The position numbers and the translations under genes are program-made. Below are positions 60,160 to 64,000 of a DNA stretch of 64,000 bases, one piece after another; position 1 is the first letter of the stretch, and each line of letters starts with the position of its first letter. Origin of the DNA: Tubulanus polymorphus (Eukaryota; Nemertea; Palaeonemertea; Tubulaniformes; Tubulanidae); NCBI RefSeq assembly GCF_964204645.1, contig NC_134026.1, positions 9,807,450-9,871,449 on the forward strand. Direction: 5' to 3'. The notes under the pieces were generated by a model. That model ran no database searches. It saw only the letters and a list, made by a program, of their open reading frames with translations, and was not told the DNA's origin.

Positions 60160-63041
60160 CACAGCTAATCACCAAAAACACCTTCTTTACATCAATTGCC
60201 CGATGGTATCTGTGTGGTATTCAAATGGGTTTATTTGACTGAAAGGGTTTTAATCCCTGAATAATCAAGTCAGGTCCACATGATCAGTTTTAGTACGCAG
60301 TATATACTTCTCCGATTTGTGAGCAGTAAACTTTTTCTGATAATCAACCCTTCCGGGGGGGGGGGGGAACTAAGAAGAAATATCGGGCCAACAACAGATT
60401 CAATTTCGTGTGGGAAATCGCATTGAAAAATACTAATTGTGCGCAATAGACGAAAAATACTACGGCGGATTTGTTGTTTCAAACGTCTTGAGTTAGCCTA
60501 GCAACACGAGGCCTCCGGCTGCGATTAATCAAGATCCACGCTATCGCTGAATTCCAAAGGCTGCATATGCGTTTATGTTTTTTTCTCTCGGCTGAACATC
60601 GAAAGTGTCAAATGGAAGCCGGCAAAGTTTTTTTTGTCTATTTTCTACGCCGTCTGATAGGAAGAGTATAATAGAAACCACTTGGCTGCGTTACACCACT
60701 GTTGCCGCTATGGTATATAATATGTTTACACTGATATAATATTTCGCCAGGAAGCTCTTGACATTTAACATAATTAAGCGAGAAAAAAGTACGGACGCGC
60801 GAGTCTGTACTTGGTACAGTGAACAGGATATGTTCACACGCCACGCAACTTATCATCAAACACAACATCATGTTTTATCAAGATTATTCTATTATCAGAT
60901 GTGTAATCAACAACATTTCGCGACGGAAATTCGGTTCGCAGACGATACTGCAGAAAGTTCACTAATAAGACGATCGAAAATCATCGTAGGGACTGTCTGG
61001 TACCCCTCTTATGGTCGAGTATAAAATCGCTTGAGTCCTCTCCACCAAGGAAATGCTCACGTGATATTTTGTAACCTCCCCATCAAGAATTCCTACATGA
61101 TTCATATCATATAACATTTCTTGAACAAGTCCGTTATGTCCGTTACTTATGTTAGTTTTAGACCCCATTAGTCTTTTGGGTGTCACTTGTAGTTTGGGCC
61201 GTTTCTTTTCTCAGTAATTTAGTAAGGTTCATGATTTTGTTGGCTGCTTAGTTTGTACACAAGAGGGACCTTTTCAAAAGAGATAGAATATTCTTTGAAG
61301 CGATTGTTATAGCAAATGGTGGTGTTTGAATTTGAACGACAACAACAACAACAACAACAAAAACAGAGACGATCTTGGTAAGCTGAAATCCAATAGTTTT
61401 GAACAAAAAATAGTTCATATATTGATATCACATGCCGTTACTCATTCAACGAACGCCAGGAAATAAACAATCTTTGGTTAATAAAAGTAAATATTCATTA
61501 GTCACACGAATTTTCGCGTGGAAGTGGCGATAGGGAAAATAACACGCACTGAAATTGAATATTGTTTGTATCGTGCGTTAGTAGTATGCTAATTTATGGG
61601 TCGGGGTTCATTAGAATGGAAACATGAAGCTGAACGTTTTACAAAACGAAATTACGAATCACAAATAAGGTAAACGAAATCTTTGATCGGACGAGCTTAA
61701 GCGCATTCATGAATAAGAAATAGCTGAACTGTCGCGTAAGATATTCCAACAAGTTTCTCGATGTTAATGTTCATGGGTCGCTTAATTAGATTCCAATATA
61801 TGTTATTCGCGTATGTAGATCCGACACAGGACCTTGATAGGTAATTTGTTATCCTAATTCTTCGTAATCCTACCTCACACGGCATATTTCTAGCTTATAT
61901 GAATAAACATAACATTATATCACAAACTCAGTCAGGACTGTTTTGAAATCCGGGAAAATGGCTTCCCATCTTACCTTTTAAATGACGATTTATGCTTTTG
62001 GAATCTTGAAAAATTCTTTTATCGGATTGAAATTGAATGACGCAATCAAACGTGATAAAATTAAACTATTTTGATAAAATCTCATCTGATGAATAAAACG
62101 AATTTAAATATCTTACAGGGCAAAAGTGGCGCAACCTCGAGCTGACTCAGAAGTTACCATTTGTAGAAGAAGCAGAGAGGATACGACAACAACACATACA
62201 CGACCATCCGGATTATAAATATCGACCAAGACGTCGCAAAGCTTCCAAACGGTCGACGAGTGCTGATAGCGCCGTTAAAAAAGAACTTGGTCTATCTACG
62301 AATAACGTAACTTCTACAACATTAGGTTTACTGACGCCCGAATCGTCTCCTTGCAACAGCCCTAATCCCGACCTCCAGGACATAGAAGATAAAATGGAAA
62401 ATAGCCTGGCATCGTATCTTACTCCTGAACAGTCACCTGTTGATAAGAATGACAATAATTTCAAATTCCCACCCGTTTCCAGTTTTACGCAGGGTGGGAT
62501 GAACGAGTGTTTGCGGGCATTTAGTTCCTCGCACCATGATCATCACCACGATATGAATAGCTACCGGCCTTCTAATGTAGCAGGATACACAGCCCCGACG
62601 AGCACTAGTTTGAACAGTCATTCTGACCAATTATCTACGCTTAGAGCTTTGGTTTCCAGCCCTTCGCTGTTGGCGTCGGCTCGACTATCAGCTCTGAACC
62701 AAATGAGCAACAAACACGACTTGGAGCCGACGAAAGAAACGTATCAGAACATTCTGTCGCAGCTGGAACACGTTTATCAAGAGGCAGCCGCACAAGTAAA
62801 TACGCCATCAGACTTTTTCATGCCACAGAGGAAAAACTCTTATAATCGACTTGAACCGGATTTCGGCGGTTACACGCATCACGTGGACGCGTTAACGGAA
62901 TTTTCACGGGCCGAGTCGCTGGGGGATGTCGATCGCAACGAATTCGATCAGTATCTCGATACAGCAGCGCGGTTCAGTGACGTACCTCATCTAATCGATG
63001 TGAGAGCCGCCGATTCGCAAATCAAAACTGAACCGTCGTGA
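59742..63041 (+). CDS. SoxF: SoxF-group HMG-box transcription factor (Sox7/17/18 type)
   Basis: Two exons, 59742-60054 and 62119-63041, phase-1 junction (GTAAGT, TTACAG), 411 aa. The HMG box (~69-147) reads [34 protein letters not shown], then [20 protein letters not shown] and [13 protein letters not shown]. It is the minor-groove DNA-binding domain with a C-terminal nuclear localisation stretch. The intron falls inside the box at SKLLG|QKW; I recall SoxF genes sharing an intron here. Near the C-terminus, [11 protein letters not shown] is the conserved SoxF motif linked to beta-catenin binding. Length is near that of vertebrate Sox17. The frame is open 12 bases upstream but without ATG, so the start is 59742. 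Confidence 0.97.
60082..60158. repeat. (TA)n microsatellite in the SoxF intron
   Basis: About 77 bp of TA dinucleotides, beginning 27 bp after the exon 1 donor. Confidence 0.95.
61341..61368 (+). repeat. (CAA)n microsatellite in the SoxF intron
   Basis: Eight or so ACA/CAA units in the long SoxF intron. No coding role. Confidence 0.8.
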
Positions 63042-64000
63042 AGTCTGCCAAAAATTGCACCAATCGCACAAATATAAATATTTCGTTATATATATTCTAT
63101 ATGATGCAGTGAAAACTAGTTTTCAATGAATGAAAATACTTATGTCATGAATCATAGTCAATATCATAGTGCACGAATAATGGCTAAAAACCTTGACAGT
63201 AAGATACCTTAGACAGTAAGAAGAAAAGAAAATCATATATATGTATGACTATACGTATATGGAATATTGAGCGTTTACCGTTCCGAAAATTACAAAAATC
63301 CGAATTAAGAAAAAAAATTAAAAAGCATAATATTTGTCTTATATACTTTTATATATTAAACAATATTTTCTTAAGAGTCTAGAAAAATTAGCGTGTATAG
63401 AATATTAATGTAGATTAGTTGTAGTTTATCGAAGACCTTATATCTCGACTTTGATTTGAGAATTCGTAGTTATGTATGGTCTGTTAACATGTATGTGTAC
63501 AATTTTGATTGTACGGCCGTAACGAAACATAGAACCGTTATATTTGGGAAACGCCTTTCTTTACCTATATAGCAAAAAATAATAATGTATCGCATTGAAA
63601 TTTAACTATGGTACCGACGTGTCAGCCTGTAAGTCTCTGCATTTTGGGTTATAATTGGTGTTGGATGAATGAAATTTGAACATTGCAAGTACGTATCTGC
63701 GTGGGGTTCGGTCAACAAGATGTGTCATGTCGAAATATGATTTCATACATATGATGTAATTTATGCGTCTGACGGTCACACACTGATAAATGGCAATGCT
63801 TGAAATCGAGCCAAATTGATTTCCAAGAATGTAATCTTCAAGTGACGGAGATAAAGACAAGGTCCCAGTCAACCCAGCTTAAGGGACAGCGGGTTGGTGT
63901 CATATCAGGTCATTTAACAAGCATAATATTTTTCTATCGTAGATTTTATACCGGTTCTTTCTTTCTTTCAGTTTTTTTTGTTAATTCTTTTTACAAGCTG
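63042..64000. other. Region downstream of SoxF
   Basis: AT-rich, presumably the SoxF 3' UTR and beyond. An ATTAAA at about 63354 could be a weak polyadenylation signal. No other gene seen. Confidence 0.45.

Overview
The window reads as nuclear DNA of an invertebrate animal. It is AT-rich, with spliced genes using GT-AG introns, many dispersed repeats and long TA microsatellites. The latrophilin-type receptor has a lectin domain joined to an HRM domain with no olfactomedin domain between them, which is the invertebrate architecture. Intron-rich, well conserved genes and a Penelope-like element fit a marine lophotrochozoan or an invertebrate deuterostome. I cannot name the species from the sequence.

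Layout. (1) About 0.9-34.2 kb, minus strand: a large adhesion GPCR of the latrophilin/CIRL family. The start codon is at 34155 and the last exon in view ends at 862; the cytoplasmic tail lies beyond the left edge. I traced 17 constitutive exon positions whose phases all agree. There are two alternative exons for the second half of the lectin domain, and three phase-2/2 cassette exons in intracellular loop 3. The introns hold an apparently intact Penelope-like retroelement (13.2-16.4 kb, 12-bp target-site duplication), a fold-back element with GC-rich ends, a small MITE, and one of two copies of a ~0.58 kb dispersed repeat (the other lies downstream of the last exon in view). (2) 35.9-49.2 kb, minus strand: complete PPWD1 (WD40 repeats plus cyclophilin-type peptidyl-prolyl isomerase), 17 exons, 619 aa, all phases consistent, with several TIR elements in its introns. 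(3) 50.7-54.3 kb, plus strand: two tandem, divergent TGF-beta superfamily ligand genes. They share a single phase-1 intron, and both lack the cysteine that makes the usual inter-subunit disulfide. (4) 54.3-59.7 kb: intergenic, with a nested-palindrome TIR element, a GGATCC-ended TIR element and a ~300 bp TA tract. (5) 59.7-63.0 kb, plus strand: a complete SoxF-group gene (Sox7/17/18 type), two exons, 411 aa, with an intron inside the HMG box and the group-specific EFDQYL motif.

The genes do not form an operon. They are a surface receptor, a splicing-associated isomerase, two secreted ligands and a transcription factor that happen to be neighbours. PPWD1 and the first ligand gene are head-to-head, 1.5 kb apart. 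The most unusual feature is the splicing potential of the receptor. Reading phase forbids using both lectin half-exons in one in-frame message, so extracellular binding could be switched, while the loop-3 cassettes could tune G-protein coupling independently. All exon calls come from reading open frames, splice sites, phases and family resemblance by eye; no alignment or transcript data were available.
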